Positions 1-9,783 of a stretch of DNA of 64,000 nt are shown piece after piece. The DNA comes from Athripsodes cinereus (lineage: Eukaryota; Arthropoda; Insecta; Trichoptera; Leptoceridae). The position numbers and the translations under genes were made by a program. The notes beneath the pieces are model-generated. The model made no database searches and was not told the DNA's origin. It saw only the letters and a list, made by a program, of their open reading frames with translations. The stretch spans positions 31,721,237-31,785,236 of the forward strand of contig OX388307.1 in assembly GCA_947579605.1 (NCBI GenBank), given 5' to 3'. Position 1 is the first letter of the stretch; each line of letters opens with the position of its first letter.

Positions 1-11
1 TGACTGATTTC

Positions 12-589
12 TATAGGTGTCACCTTTTATAGGTGTTTGTAGCTCTCTTGGAGATAAAGAAAATCTTTTAGTTCATAATTCCATTCACATACAGTGAATA
101 TGAAATTTGACTATTGCCAAAAGAATTACTACTCCCTATATTTTAAATTATTATATTTTTACTTACAGTGTGTTTTGAATAAAAGAATCGATTATATTTA
201 ACACTTGTTTTAATTTATAAATTGAATTACAGAAAAATAAAATATTGTAACAATGATAATGAAAAGTTAAAGGAGAATATTAATTTGTTAAACTATTATA
301 ATTGCCTGCCGAAAGTGAACTGAAGTTTGATAAATTATCTCTATGCTATCGGTGGCTTTTGTGTGAGATATTAGCGCCCTCTATAACAGACATCTACATT
401 TTGTTGGTTAACCAGAAGATTTGCATCTTGGTAAACTTGTGATTCTTCGCTTCTTTCTGACTTCCATAGATGGCAGTGCTATGTCCATTTTTAGTTTATA
501 ATGTTGCTGAGACACATTATCAATTTTCATTTACAAAACATACATATATATAAAACTATAATTGTTGGCAAGCTTCGCTGGTTGCCACA
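12..589 (-). repeat. 3' LTR of the Gypsy element
   Basis: This 578-bp sequence is repeated at 5393-5970. Line-by-line reading shows no mismatch between the copies. On the element's strand the LTR begins TGTGGCAACC and ends CACCTATA. Identical LTRs imply a recent insertion, because the two copies are made identical at integration. Confidence 0.95.
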
Positions 590-592
590 CAG

Positions 593-599
593 CCCCCTT
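593..599 (-). promoter_or_regulatory. Polypurine tract (plus-strand DNA primer)
   Basis: On the minus strand the sequence reads AAGGGGG followed by CTG and then the 3' LTR start TGTGGC. A short purine run directly before the 3' LTR is the expected primer for second-strand synthesis. Confidence 0.75.
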
Positions 600-623
600 G
601 GCAGTGTAAAAACGCCGGTTTTT

Positions 624-3600
624 TCACGAATTAGGTCTGTATATTGGTCTTCCACTTCTAGTTATATATACAGGTTCTCTTGTTGTTGAAACCGTCTGTT
701 CTGGTTCATTTCTTGCCTCACAAAAATAAGGCTTGCATCTGTCCAATGATATAGTTTTCGGTTCTCCTCCTATTAGCAAAGTTGCAGTCTTGTCGTCTCT
801 TCTGCAAACTTGGTAAGGGCCTTGATATGCTGGAAAAAGCGGTTTATACACCCTATCATCTCTAACGAACAAATATTTTGCAAGTTTTAAATCAGGATGT
901 ACAAATATATTATTCTTATGATGATGTTCCACAGGACGTGGTTTAATCTGTTTCATGTACCATATCAGTTGTTGAGTGTAGTAATTTGGTTCTGGAATTT
1001 CGTCTGTATCACAAAAAATGTCATTTGGTAATCTTATAGGATTTCCGTATAACATCTCTGAAATAGAATAATCAGTGTTTTCTCTGATTATAGTTCTTAA
1101 ACCTAATAATATGGTTGACAACGATTGAGTCCATGGGATAGGATGATGTGCTTTAAAACTGTTTTTCAATGTACGATGAAATCGTTCTACCATTCCATTG
1201 GTCTCTGGGTGATAAGGAGAAGAAATGGAATGTTTAGTCCCTAATTTAGAACAAAACATTTTAAATTCTGTTGACATAAATTGTCTACCTTGATCAGTAA
1301 TAAATTTCAGTGGTGTTCCATACCTCGTAATCCAGTGGTCCCAAATAGTTCTCACTACTGTCTTAGCTGTTATATCTTTTATAGGTATTGCCTCACTCCA
1401 TCGTGAATACCTATCCACAAGAGTAATTAAATATTTCATACCTTCAGATTCTAAGAGCGGTCCGACTATATCAATGTGTACTGTCTGGAATTTTGCATCA
1501 GGCAGTTTCATATTCATAATCTTCGTTCTAGTGTGTCTTGTTACCTTAGATTTTTGGCATTTAATACATGTTTTACTCCAAAGATTACAGTCAGCTCTCA
1601 TGTTCTTCCAAACTCCTCTTTTGGAAATTGTTTTCAAGGTATCCTTGGCACCTGGATGAGTTAAGTTGTGGATACTGTCAAAAAATCTTCTCTGTAAAGT
1701 TTTAGGTATGTACGGTCTTAGATTTCCTTCATGAAGATCAAAGATGAGCTGTAAACCTTGTAAGTTGTTTTTGATTAGGTTTAATGAATGATCTTTATTT
1801 TCAAACAATTGTTTCAATTCCAAATCAAGATTTTGTTGTTTGGAAATATCTTCTAACGAGATATCATTATGTAACTCTATCATATCTATTCTAGAAAAAG
1901 CGTCTGCAATTACATTTGAGTTACCAGTAACATATCTAATATCGGTACTGTACTGTCCAATTAAATCCAATTGTCTCTGTTGACGTGGACTTTCTTTTTC
2001 AAAATTTTTCTTTTTGAAAGCATATTGAAGTGGCTTGTGATCTGTGTATATACAGAACTCTCTGCCTTGCAAATGATGTTTGAAATATCTAATGGCTTCA
2101 AATATAGCTAGCAATTCTCTGTCATATGTACTATATGAACACTGAGCTTTATTTAACTTTTTTGAAAAAAAACTAATAGGTTCATAATTACCATCTTCTC
2201 CTGCCTGTTGTAGTACTCCTCCGATTGCAAAATCTGAAGCATCCGTCCACAATGACAATTGTTTAGTACTATCGGGATACTTAAGTTTAGTGCAAGTTAT
2301 TAAAGATTGTTTTACCTCCTCGAAGTCATTAGTCGTAATATCGTTCCATTGTACCAGTCTTTTATCATTCTTCTTAGCTCCTTTTAAGTATTCATTTAAT
2401 CTTGCAAGTTTCTGGGCAGCGTTTTTTATGAATCTCCTATAGAAATTTGACATTGCAATAAAACGTCTGAGGTCTTGAATGGTTTTTGGTTTGGTATATT
2501 CAGCAAGAGCTCGTACCTTGTCTGGCGATGGGCCTACTCCTTCTGCTGAAACTTCATATCCTAGAAACAGAATAGAACTTTTACCAAATTCACATTTAGA
2601 TGGGTTTACAATCATACCCCACTCGTCTAATCTCTTAAACAAGGCATTAAGGTGTTTAAGATGTGTTTCTTCATCTGGTGAATGTACAATTATGTCGTCG
2701 ATATATACTTTTACTCCTTCTAGACCTTGAGTCATTACATTCATGTGCCGTTGGAAAGTCTGACATGAATTAGATAAGCCAAATGGCATGCGTAAATATT
2801 CCCAGGAGCCTGCAAATGTGCAAATAGCGGTTTTTTTAATGTCTTCTTCATTCATAGGCACTTGGTGGTATGCCTTCTTGAGGTCCAGCTTTGAAAAAAT
2901 TCTAGAATTGGCAAAATCGTTAGTTATATCTTGAATATGAGGTAGAGAATACCTGTCTGGAACAGTTATTTGATTCAACTTCCTGTAGTCTCCACACAAT
3001 CTGAACGTGCCATCCGCCTTTTTTACTACATGTAATGGTGATGACCACTCGCTATTAGATGGACGACAAATACCTTGGGAAACCAGATCCTCAAACTCGG
3101 TTTTCACCTGCTTCAGCAACTCTGGAGACAAGCGACGAGGTTTAGATCTGAATGGGCTTCCTCTAGTATCTATGTGGTGAATTGTTGGATGAGATATGTC
3201 ACTAAAAGGTCTATTTATATCAATTAGTTTTGGAAAATTTGCTAACATTTGATGATACTTATTGTTCTTATCTAAAAAAGAAATAGAAGTTACATTAGTA
3301 CTATCAACATTAGAATTATAAGCTTTTACCTTATCTCCACTGCTTTTGTCGATTAACAGTCTGCTCCTCATGTCAACAATTAAATTAAAATTAGTTAAAA
3401 AATCAGCTCCCAATATAGCTCTAGATACATCTGCTATGACGCAGTTCCATCTGAATTTTTGTTTAAAACCTAGGTTTATGTTTATGGTTGAAGTACCATA
3501 TGTTTTAACGATTGTCCCATTTGCTGCAAAAAGTGTAAGATTAACTTTTTCTTTTTGGCATTTGCGATAAGATCTTGGAATTATGCAAAGTTCCGATCCG

Positions 3601-3668
3601 GTATCAATTAAGTATGATAAACCGTTATCTTGATCCTTAACGAAGAGACGCGTTTGAGGAGTCAACAT
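624..3668 (-). CDS. pol: Gypsy Pol polyprotein: protease, RT, RNase H, integrase
   Basis: An uninterrupted frame of 1014 codons from the ATG at 3668. Domains in order: aspartic protease with DTG at residues 22-24 and ILGADF near 85-90; reverse transcriptase about 177-370 with YIDD at 322-325; RNase H about 470-592 with D476, E518, D543 and D589; integrase with an H667-H671-C701-C704 zinc site and catalytic D733, D792, E828 (35 residues between the last two). All key residues are present. It copies the element's RNA and inserts the cDNA. The frame is open upstream to 3713, overlapping gag by 37 nt in the -1 frame, so translation probably starts by frameshifting from gag rather than at this ATG. 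It looks intact and possibly active. Confidence 0.95.
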   Translation of the reverse strand: MLTPQTRLFVKDQDNGLSYLIDTGSELCIIPRSYRKCQKEKVNLTLFAANGTIVKTYGTSTININLGFKQKFRWNCVIADVSRAILGADFLTNFNLIVDMRSRLLIDKSSGDKVKAYNSNVDSTNVTSISFLDKNNKYHQMLANFPKLIDINRPFSDISHPTIHHIDTRGSPFRSKPRRLSPELLKQVKTEFEDLVSQGICRPSNSEWSSPLHVVKKADGTFRLCGDYRKLNQITVPDRYSLPHIQDITNDFANSRIFSKLDLKKAYHQVPMNEEDIKKTAICTFAGSWEYLRMPFGLSNSCQTFQRHMNVMTQGLEGVKVYIDDIIVHSPDEETHLKHLNALFKRLDEWGMIVNPSKCEFGKSSILFLGYEVSAEGVGPSPDKVRALAEYTKPKTIQDLRRFIAMSNFYRRFIKNAAQKLARLNEYLKGAKKNDKRLVQWNDITTNDFEEVKQSLITCTKLKYPDSTKQLSLWTDASDFAIGGVLQQAGEDGNYEPISFFSKKLNKAQCSYSTYDRELLAIFEAIRYFKHHLQGREFCIYTDHKPLQYAFKKKNFEKESPRQQRQLDLIGQYSTDIRYVTGNSNVIADAFSRIDMIELHNDISLEDISKQQNLDLELKQLFENKDHSLNLIKNNLQGLQLIFDLHEGNLRPYIPKTLQRRFFDSIHNLTHPGAKDTLKTISKRGVWKNMRADCNLWSKTCIKCQKSKVTRHTRTKIMNMKLPDAKFQTVHIDIVGPLLESEGMKYLITLVDRYSRWSEAIPIKDITAKTVVRTIWDHWITRYGTPLKFITDQGRQFMSTEFKMFCSKLGTKHSISSPYHPETNGMVERFHRTLKNSFKAHHPIPWTQSLSTILLGLRTIIRENTDYSISEMLYGNPIRLPNDIFCDTDEIPEPNYYTQQLIWYMKQIKPRPVEHHHKNNIFVHPDLKLAKYLFVRDDRVYKPLFPAYQGPYQVCRRDDKTATLLIGGEPKTISLDRCKPYFCEARNEPEQTVSTTREPVYITRSGRPIYRPNS

Positions 3669-3676
3669 GTCCGTCT

Positions 3677-4615
3677 CTATAACATGTCGCTTCTCAAGTT
3701 TTTTTGATTCTGCTCAGAATTCTGCTGATTGAACGTGCATGGTGATATGCACTTTCTGGCTTTGTTCCCATATTTACTGTGATAGGAGCATATATTATTA
3801 TGATAATGTTGGGAAACATTGTTTTTTGTATGTCTGTATGTTTGTGTATTATTGTGAAATTTGTTGCTACTATTTTGTCTATGTGTGTTGTAGTTGGGAA
3901 AATTTCTTCTGCTGGAATGAAAATTATTAGTATTTTGTTTATGCAATGAGTCGTTGAGTTGTTTTCCCAAACGTTCTAACTTTTCCGTTAAAGTATGTAC
4001 GGATTTATTTAGATTTTCAATTTGATTATCTTTGTCACTATTGTTTTTTGTATGACACACAGCGATTTCTTGTGCCTGATAGACATTTGTTATTTTATCT
4101 GCTATTAATGCTATTTCGTCCAAGCTACCATTGCTTGTGGTAATATGTGCTTGTACGTGTTTAGGTATATGCTGTATCCAAAGATATTTCAATGTTGTAT
4201 CATCAATATTTAAACCAATAGCTAATGATTTCATTTCTCTAAGCAATTGAGATGGTGTTTTATCTCCAAGTTGTAAATTTGAAAAGAGTTTCTCTCTGCG
4301 AGAATCTGGGGATATTCCCATTCTACTCAATATTGCATCTTTTAGTCTAGAATACATTGTTTGACATTTATCAAGATTTATAATATCGGATACCTGTGAA
4401 ATTGTGTTTTGATCCAGTTGAGCAACAAGATGTGCATACCTTGTATCTTCGGATGTGATTCCTGCTAGTTCAAATTGTATGTCAATCTGCTTGAACCAAA
4501 GTTGTAAATTGTTGCTCCAAATCGGTGGTATTTTAATTGATACTCTATCTGTAAATGAAACATTCTTAGTTATATTTGATTCATCCTTGCTAGTTTTATT
4601 TGCTTGCTCAAACAT
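3677..4615 (-). CDS. gag: Gypsy Gag (capsid/nucleocapsid) with CHCC box
   Basis: A 312-residue frame just inside the 5' leader, with ATG at 4613-4615 and a TAG stop at 3677-3679. The middle part has the hydrophilic helical character of retrotransposon capsids. The tail is rich in Asn, Gln, His and Lys and carries one zinc box: C276-X2-H279-X9-C289-X3-C293. This CHCC spacing differs from the retroviral C-X2-C-X4-H-X4-C knuckle and is a recorded trait of CsRn1-type elements. Gag should form the particle and package RNA. The last codons contain the slippery run that leads into pol. No internal stop is present. Confidence 0.9.
   Translation of the reverse strand: MFEQANKTSKDESNITKNVSFTDRVSIKIPPIWSNNLQLWFKQIDIQFELAGITSEDTRYAHLVAQLDQNTISQVSDIINLDKCQTMYSRLKDAILSRMGISPDSRREKLFSNLQLGDKTPSQLLREMKSLAIGLNIDDTTLKYLWIQHIPKHVQAHITTSNGSLDEIALIADKITNVYQAQEIAVCHTKNNSDKDNQIENLNKSVHTLTEKLERLGKQLNDSLHKQNTNNFHSSRRNFPNYNTHRQNSSNKFHNNTQTYRHTKNNVSQHYHNNICSYHSKYGNKARKCISPCTFNQQNSEQNQKNLRSDML
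3698..3704 (-). promoter_or_regulatory. Probable -1 ribosomal frameshift site A-AAA-AAC
   Basis: On the minus strand, gag codons CAA-AAA-AAC give the heptamer A AAA AAC in exactly the phase (X XXY YYZ) needed for a -1 slip. The pol frame is -1 relative to gag and is open from 3713 through this site with no stop. The gag stop lies 19 nt downstream. A downstream pairing TTGAG/CTCAA is possible, but I could not establish a stable pseudoknot by eye. Confidence 0.8.
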
Positions 4616-5370
4616 TTTGAGATAAGTTTAATTTTCCAATTGTATTTATATAAATAATTTGCTGACAATGAAGAACAGCCTGCAATCGAAAAAGCTTTAA
4701 CAAGAAAACAATTGAGTAATTAAGATTTGAAACCAGCAAACAATTCCAATGTATCCAGCACTTGTGAAAATTTTCTTAGTTTGTGACAATATTATATAAA
4801 AAAATTTGGTATTTGTTTTCCATCCAACAGCGAATAGATCCCTGCAGCTAAACTAGCTAAAATTTAAAAGCAAATTGATTAAAAATGTAACACACATAAT
4901 TTTGTTGTTTAAAAATTTTAAAATGTAAGATACACAAAGACAATACAAAATTTTTTAAAATATCACTTGATTGTGACAAAAATGTATAAAATTATAAAAA
5001 ATATCTTTTTTTAGGTGCGCAAATTCGTGTCTGATTCGTTGTTCTGATTTTCAATAAATTAGGCTAGAATCTATTCAATATTAGATTCTGCCTTAGACTT
5101 TAGCACCTCTTGAATCACGACACGGGCTCACTCTCGGCAACGGCGGCAAAATTTTGTAAATTTGTATAAAAACTATATCGATCTGTTACACACACTTATA
5201 TTTAGGATTAAAAGATTTGAAATACAATACAATACAGCTGTTTATCTTGAATGCAAGAAAAATTGTTATTGAAAATTTTTATTTCAACAGCTGATTGTGA
5301 CAACTCGAAAATTTTCAAGGTGAAAAATTTTGTTTGGTTATGTATAATATATCAATTCAAATAATTATGT
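4616..5370 (-). other. 5' leader of the Gypsy element
   Basis: About 750 nt between the primer-binding site and the gag ATG. It has no long frame. It should hold RNA packaging signals, but I recognise none. It contains several AATAC repeats near 5220-5235. Confidence 0.7.
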
Positions 5371-5390
5371 TCTTTTGTCGTGGGTCACCA
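5371..5390 (-). promoter_or_regulatory. tRNA primer-binding site
   Basis: Two nt after the 5' LTR the minus strand reads TGGTGACCCACGACAAAAGA. The TGG start pairs with the CCA end of a tRNA. The first nine bases, TGGTGACCC, match the tRNA-Trp type of site reported for CsRn1-like elements; after that the match is weaker. The tRNA identity needs a comparison with the host tRNA set. Confidence 0.75.
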
Positions 5391-5392
5391 TT

Positions 5393-5970
5393 TATAGGTG
5401 TCACCTTTTATAGGTGTTTGTAGCTCTCTTGGAGATAAAGAAAATCTTTTAGTTCATAATTCCATTCACATACAGTGAATATGAAATTTGACTATTGCCA
5501 AAAGAATTACTACTCCCTATATTTTAAATTATTATATTTTTACTTACAGTGTGTTTTGAATAAAAGAATCGATTATATTTAACACTTGTTTTAATTTATA
5601 AATTGAATTACAGAAAAATAAAATATTGTAACAATGATAATGAAAAGTTAAAGGAGAATATTAATTTGTTAAACTATTATAATTGCCTGCCGAAAGTGAA
5701 CTGAAGTTTGATAAATTATCTCTATGCTATCGGTGGCTTTTGTGTGAGATATTAGCGCCCTCTATAACAGACATCTACATTTTGTTGGTTAACCAGAAGA
5801 TTTGCATCTTGGTAAACTTGTGATTCTTCGCTTCTTTCTGACTTCCATAGATGGCAGTGCTATGTCCATTTTTAGTTTATAATGTTGCTGAGACACATTA
5901 TCAATTTTCATTTACAAAACATACATATATATAAAACTATAATTGTTGGCAAGCTTCGCTGGTTGCCACA
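5393..5970 (-). repeat. 5' LTR of the Gypsy element
   Basis: The 578-bp partner of 12-589, with no difference seen. It should hold the promoter and, at its element-strand end (low coordinates), the junction with the primer-binding site. The flank after 5970 (TTTC) repeats the base run at 8-11. Confidence 0.95.
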
Positions 5971-6003
5971 TTTCTATTAATATTTTAAAATGCTTCTTTT
6001 TGA

Positions 6004-6392
6004 CAGGTGTACCATGACGGGACTATTTTAGGAATATTTTTGACAGTTCAATAATGATTTCACAATTATTTTGGTTACTTGACCAATTATTATCAAAATT
6101 TAAAATGAATATTTTTCACAGGTCCACCATGAAGTGATGATTTTTCGAATATTTCAATAATGATTTAACGATAATTGGTTTCTTAATCGATTTTTATCAA
6201 AATGTTAAATCAATGTTTTTGACAGGTCCACCATGAAGTGATGATTGTTTGTAGATTTTTTGACAGTTCAATCATGATTTGACGATTTTTTTTGTTTCTT
6301 GACCGATTTATAAATCAAAATTTTAAAATGCTTCTTTTTGACAGTTCGATTGAACTGTTAAAAACTGTGAAAATCGATTAAGAAACCAAAAT
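6004..6392 (+). repeat. First copy of a ~390-bp duplicated block
   Basis: Matches 6492-6885 with only small differences, including a stretch of about 220 bp around AATCAATGTTTTTGACAGG that reads the same in both. The duplication has a period of about 490 bp and is younger than the divergence between single units. Confidence 0.8.
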
Positions 6393-6491
6393 GTGATGAT
6401 TTTCCGAATATTTTTTGACACTTCAATCACGGTTTGCCGATTTTTTGGTATCTTGACCAATTTTTATCAAAATGTTAAACGAATGTTTTGA

Positions 6492-6885
6492 CAGGTTCAC
6501 CATGAAGTGATGATTTTAGGAACATTTTTGACAGTTCAATCATATATTCACGATTATTTTGTTTTCTTGACCAATTTTTGTCAAAATTTAAAATGAATGT
6601 TTTCGACAGGTCCACCATGAAGTGATGATTTTTCGAATATTTCAAATTAGATTAGATTTAACGATAATTGGTTTCTTAATCGATTTTTATCAAAATGTTA
6701 AATCAATGTTTTTGACAGGTCCACCATGAAGTGATGATTGTTTGTAGATTTTTTGACAGTTCAATCATGATTTGACGATTTTTTTTGTTTCTTGACCGAT
6801 TTATAAATCAAAATTTTAAAATGCTTCTTTTTGACAGTTCGATTGAACTGTTAAAAACTGTGAAAATCGATTAAGAAACCAAAAT
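6492..6885 (+). repeat. Second copy of the ~390-bp duplicated block
   Basis: Partner of 6004-6392. It carries an extra short ATTAGATTA insertion near 6646-6655. Confidence 0.8.
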
Positions 6886-7894
6886 AATCGTGAAATCATT
6901 TTGTATACACTTCATGGTGGACCTGTCAAAAACATTCATTTTAAATTTTAATAAAAATTGGTCTAGAAACCAATATACTCGTGAGTGAGTGAGTGAGTGA
7001 ACTGTCAAAAAATATTCGTAAATTCATCACTTCATGGTTTACCATGTTTACCTGTCAAAATAATCATGTTAACATTTTGATCAAAATCATTCTAAAAATC
7101 CATAAAATCGTCACATTTTCATGATTGAAATGTCAAACGTATTCATAAATTCATCACTTCTTGGTTGACCTGTCAAAAAATTTTCGTTTTAACACTTTGA
7201 TAATCATCAGTAAAAACCCAACGAAATCGTCAGATCATGTCTGTCAAAACTGTCAAAAAATATTCGTAAAATCATCACTACATGTGACGATTGTGTGACG
7301 ATTATATGAATTTTAGAACGATTTTTTCCAAAATTTTAACATGAAGTGATAATTTTTTATAATTTGACGATTATATGAATTTTAGAACGATTTTTTTCGA
7401 AATGTAAACATGAAGTGATAATTTTTTATAATTTGACGATTATATTGGTTTCTTAACCAATTTTCATCAAAATGTGAAATGAATGTTTTTGACAGGTCCA
7501 CCATGAAGTGATGATTTTATGAATACGTTTGTCATTTTAATCAGGTAAATATTTTTGACAGGTCCACCATGATGTGATGATTTTTTGAATAATTTTTGAA
7601 AGTTCAATCACGATTTGACGATTATTTTGGTTTCAAATTGTCATGAATATTTAAACAGGTCTACCATGAAGATCACTTCATCAGATTTACGAATATTTTT
7701 TAACAATTCAATCATGATTTGACTATTTTTTTATACAAGAAACCAAAACAATCATGATATTGTGATTGAACTGTCAAAAAATATTCATAAAATCAACAAT
7801 TAATGATGAACCTGTCAATGTATTCATGTGTACATTTTGATCAAAATCGTTCTAAAAACTCATATTTATAATCGTCACATTACTATGATTGAAC

Positions 7895-8632
7895 ACATTT
7901 TTTTTAATAACTCTAAAGTTTGTACATTCACAGAGTGAAAATTCATTATGATATTATACTTTAAATAGCACACAGTTTACTTACACTAAGATTTATTCAA
8001 ATCTTGAGCGCTTTCGTCAATGTTAATAAATTGACATTTTCAAGAGAACTAAATTAAAAAACAAAAGTTAATGTCTTACAATGAGAAATATATAAGAGTG
8101 TAGGGTAGGGTGGGCGTGTATGTTAGCAGGATTAGTGGATAGGGGTGGAGTTGGGATAAGTGTGCTAGGAAGAATGACTCATGGGTTTTAATAAAAGAGA
8201 AGGTGAAGGGATTTGAATATTAACAATGTTGCCATTTAAATTATGTCTATAAATTTCGAGTGTTTCCAGAGCAATTAATTTACTGTAACGGTTCTCTGAA
8301 TGTAAGACCTTTACATTTTGTACATCAAATGAATGATTGTACTCTATACAATGATCTGACATCTCCGAATTTCCGGTAAGTCCTCTGAAAGCTCTGAAAT
8401 ACTCTTTGACACGGGTGTTTATAGATCGACTAGATTGACCAATGTACTTAGCATCACAGTCGCTACAGTCGATACAATAAACACCACCGCCATTGATTTT
8501 ATTATTCACATCCTTACAGTAAAACAGTAATTTATTTAAATTATTATTAGTGTAAAAGACTGAATTAAATAATGGTTTAGTCAATGTATATACTGGAAAT
8601 AATTCTAATATGTAAGCTTTTTTTAAGTCTAT
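7895..8632 (-). mobile_element. 5'-truncated Penelope-like element fragment
   Basis: A minus-strand fragment whose only coding content is the C-terminal endonuclease of a Penelope-like element, followed by about 270 nt of 3' untranslated sequence. Array sequence is broken at GATTGAAC (to 7894) and resumes at ATCAAAAAATATTC (from 8631), so the fragment inserted into an array unit. The reverse transcriptase part is missing. Such 5' truncation is usual for target-primed elements. Confidence 0.8.
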
Positions 8633-8635
8633 CAA
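8165..8635 (-). pseudogene. Penelope-like GIY-YIG endonuclease, N-terminally truncated
   Basis: The open frame holds about 156 codons, the outermost of which (TTG at 8635) lies at the junction with array DNA, so there is no genuine start. It shows a GIY-YIG nuclease core: GVY at residues 51-53, a C57-X2-C60 insert typical of Penelope-like elements, YIG at 64-66, conserved arginines at 70 and 75, H95 and H101, and the metal-binding E124. In full elements this domain follows the reverse transcriptase and nicks the target. Here no RT remains, so the fragment cannot move by itself. The stop is natural, at 8165. Confidence 0.85.
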
Positions 8636-8775
8636 AAAATATTCATAAAATCATCCCACCATGCAAGATCTGTCAAAAATGTTCTTATGAACGTTTTGAT
8701 CAAAACTTACTAAAATTTTCATTTAGTCGTGATTGAACTGTCAAACAAATTTATGAAATCATCGGGACGATCAGT

Positions 8776-9783
8776 ATGCACCCAGAAGGATATTCGTACC
8801 AAACTTCTCAAAATAATTGATTGACAATCTTATAAAAAATAATGTAAGAATAATATCTTTATATTTTATAAATATAAGATTTCAAGCACCCGAAAAATGC
8901 CTCGAACTTAAGTTATCGCACCATTTTGATCGGTGTTCACAGTCTGATTGAAATCTGAAAAAGGAATAAGTAATTTTGAGTATGTGTGTGTGCAATAAAA
9001 ATCAAATAATTAAATAAAAATAAAATTTAAGTTAAATCTAAGTTGCTCCTTAGCAACGGCGATAATAAGAAGCTAAATAAAATATCTCTGAAGATATAAT
9101 TTAATTAAAATACATTTACACTAAATGTATACATTAAAACTCCATATTATAATAAAAGACTAAAAATAATTCACATCAAGATAATAAATATCAAGAAAAC
9201 ATAATTATATAAACAGTTATAAAGTGGTACTGAAGTGTCAAAATAAACATCATTACATCTATATATGTAAGTAAATCAATATAATTCTGAGTTTATGATT
9301 CAAATTATAATATAATATTATTCATAAAAGTGCCTAAAAGTTTCAATTCATCATTTGTAATCAATATATCATTTAATTATTACAATATTCTTATCAATGT
9401 AAACAAATTTATCAATCAATATCATTCTATTTGACATTTAATATTTAAATTTTAATTATCCTTATAATCAAGAACCAAGACAAGATTGAAGATTAAATTT
9501 TAAAATATATAAAAATAATGATATCAAGTTCATAAGTACTTAAATAAAATCTACACCACAAGTACTTAAATAATTAAATTTAATCATCAAAATTGTTCCA
9601 AGCTACAAATTCAAACAATATTGACACATTAACAAGTTTACTTCATTGACATATAAAAGTTTTGATGAAAATTTTAAATAATATCATTTCAACCACCAAG
9701 AAAGCACTTTACCACACTTCAGTACCTGAAGAAAATATAACTCAAATATTATTATATAATATAATAATAATTAAATTTATAAT
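8776..9783 (+). other. 5' untranslated region of the R2-like element
   Basis: About 1 kb, very AT-rich, no long frame. I looked for an HDV-like ribozyme fold, known from R2 5' ends, and could not support one. Confidence 0.45.

Larger units (their letters stand above)
12..5970 (-). mobile_element. Complete Ty3/Gypsy LTR retrotransposon, CsRn1-like
   Basis: A full element on the minus strand: 5' LTR (5393-5970), primer-binding site, gag, pol, purine tract, 3' LTR (12-589). It is flanked by a likely 4-bp target duplication TTTC (8-11 and 5971-5974); a 5-bp TTTCT is equally readable. Gag ends in a C-X2-H-X9-C-X3-C box rather than the usual CCHC knuckle, and the primer-binding site starts TGGTGACCC. 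Both traits are known for the CsRn1 clade of Ty3/Gypsy elements. There is no envelope frame. The host DNA on both sides matches units of the repeat array at 5975-8770, so the element landed inside that array. Gypsy membership is certain; the CsRn1 clade is an inference from the two motifs. Confidence 0.93.
5975..8770. repeat. Complex array of direct and inverted ~115-bp units
   Basis: The core unit runs GACAGGTCCACCATGAAGTG - ATGATTTT - GACAGTTCAATCATGATTTG - ACGATTATTTTGGTTTCTTG - ACCAATTTTTATCAAAATGT. Units point right at about 6000-6890, left at about 6895-7290, right again at about 7300-7660, then left to about 7860 and again at 8636-8770. A block of about 390 bp (6004-6392) is repeated at 6492-6885. 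Mixed orientation suggests fold-back-like or transposon-terminal repeats. The array predates the Gypsy insertion at its left end and the Penelope-like insertion at about 7895-8635. I cannot assign a family. Confidence 0.85.

Noticed and set aside
8776..8900. HDV-like ribozyme at the 5' end of the R2-like element
   Set aside because: GGGACGATC at the presumed start has no nearby partner for the P1 stem, and the element start is not certain.
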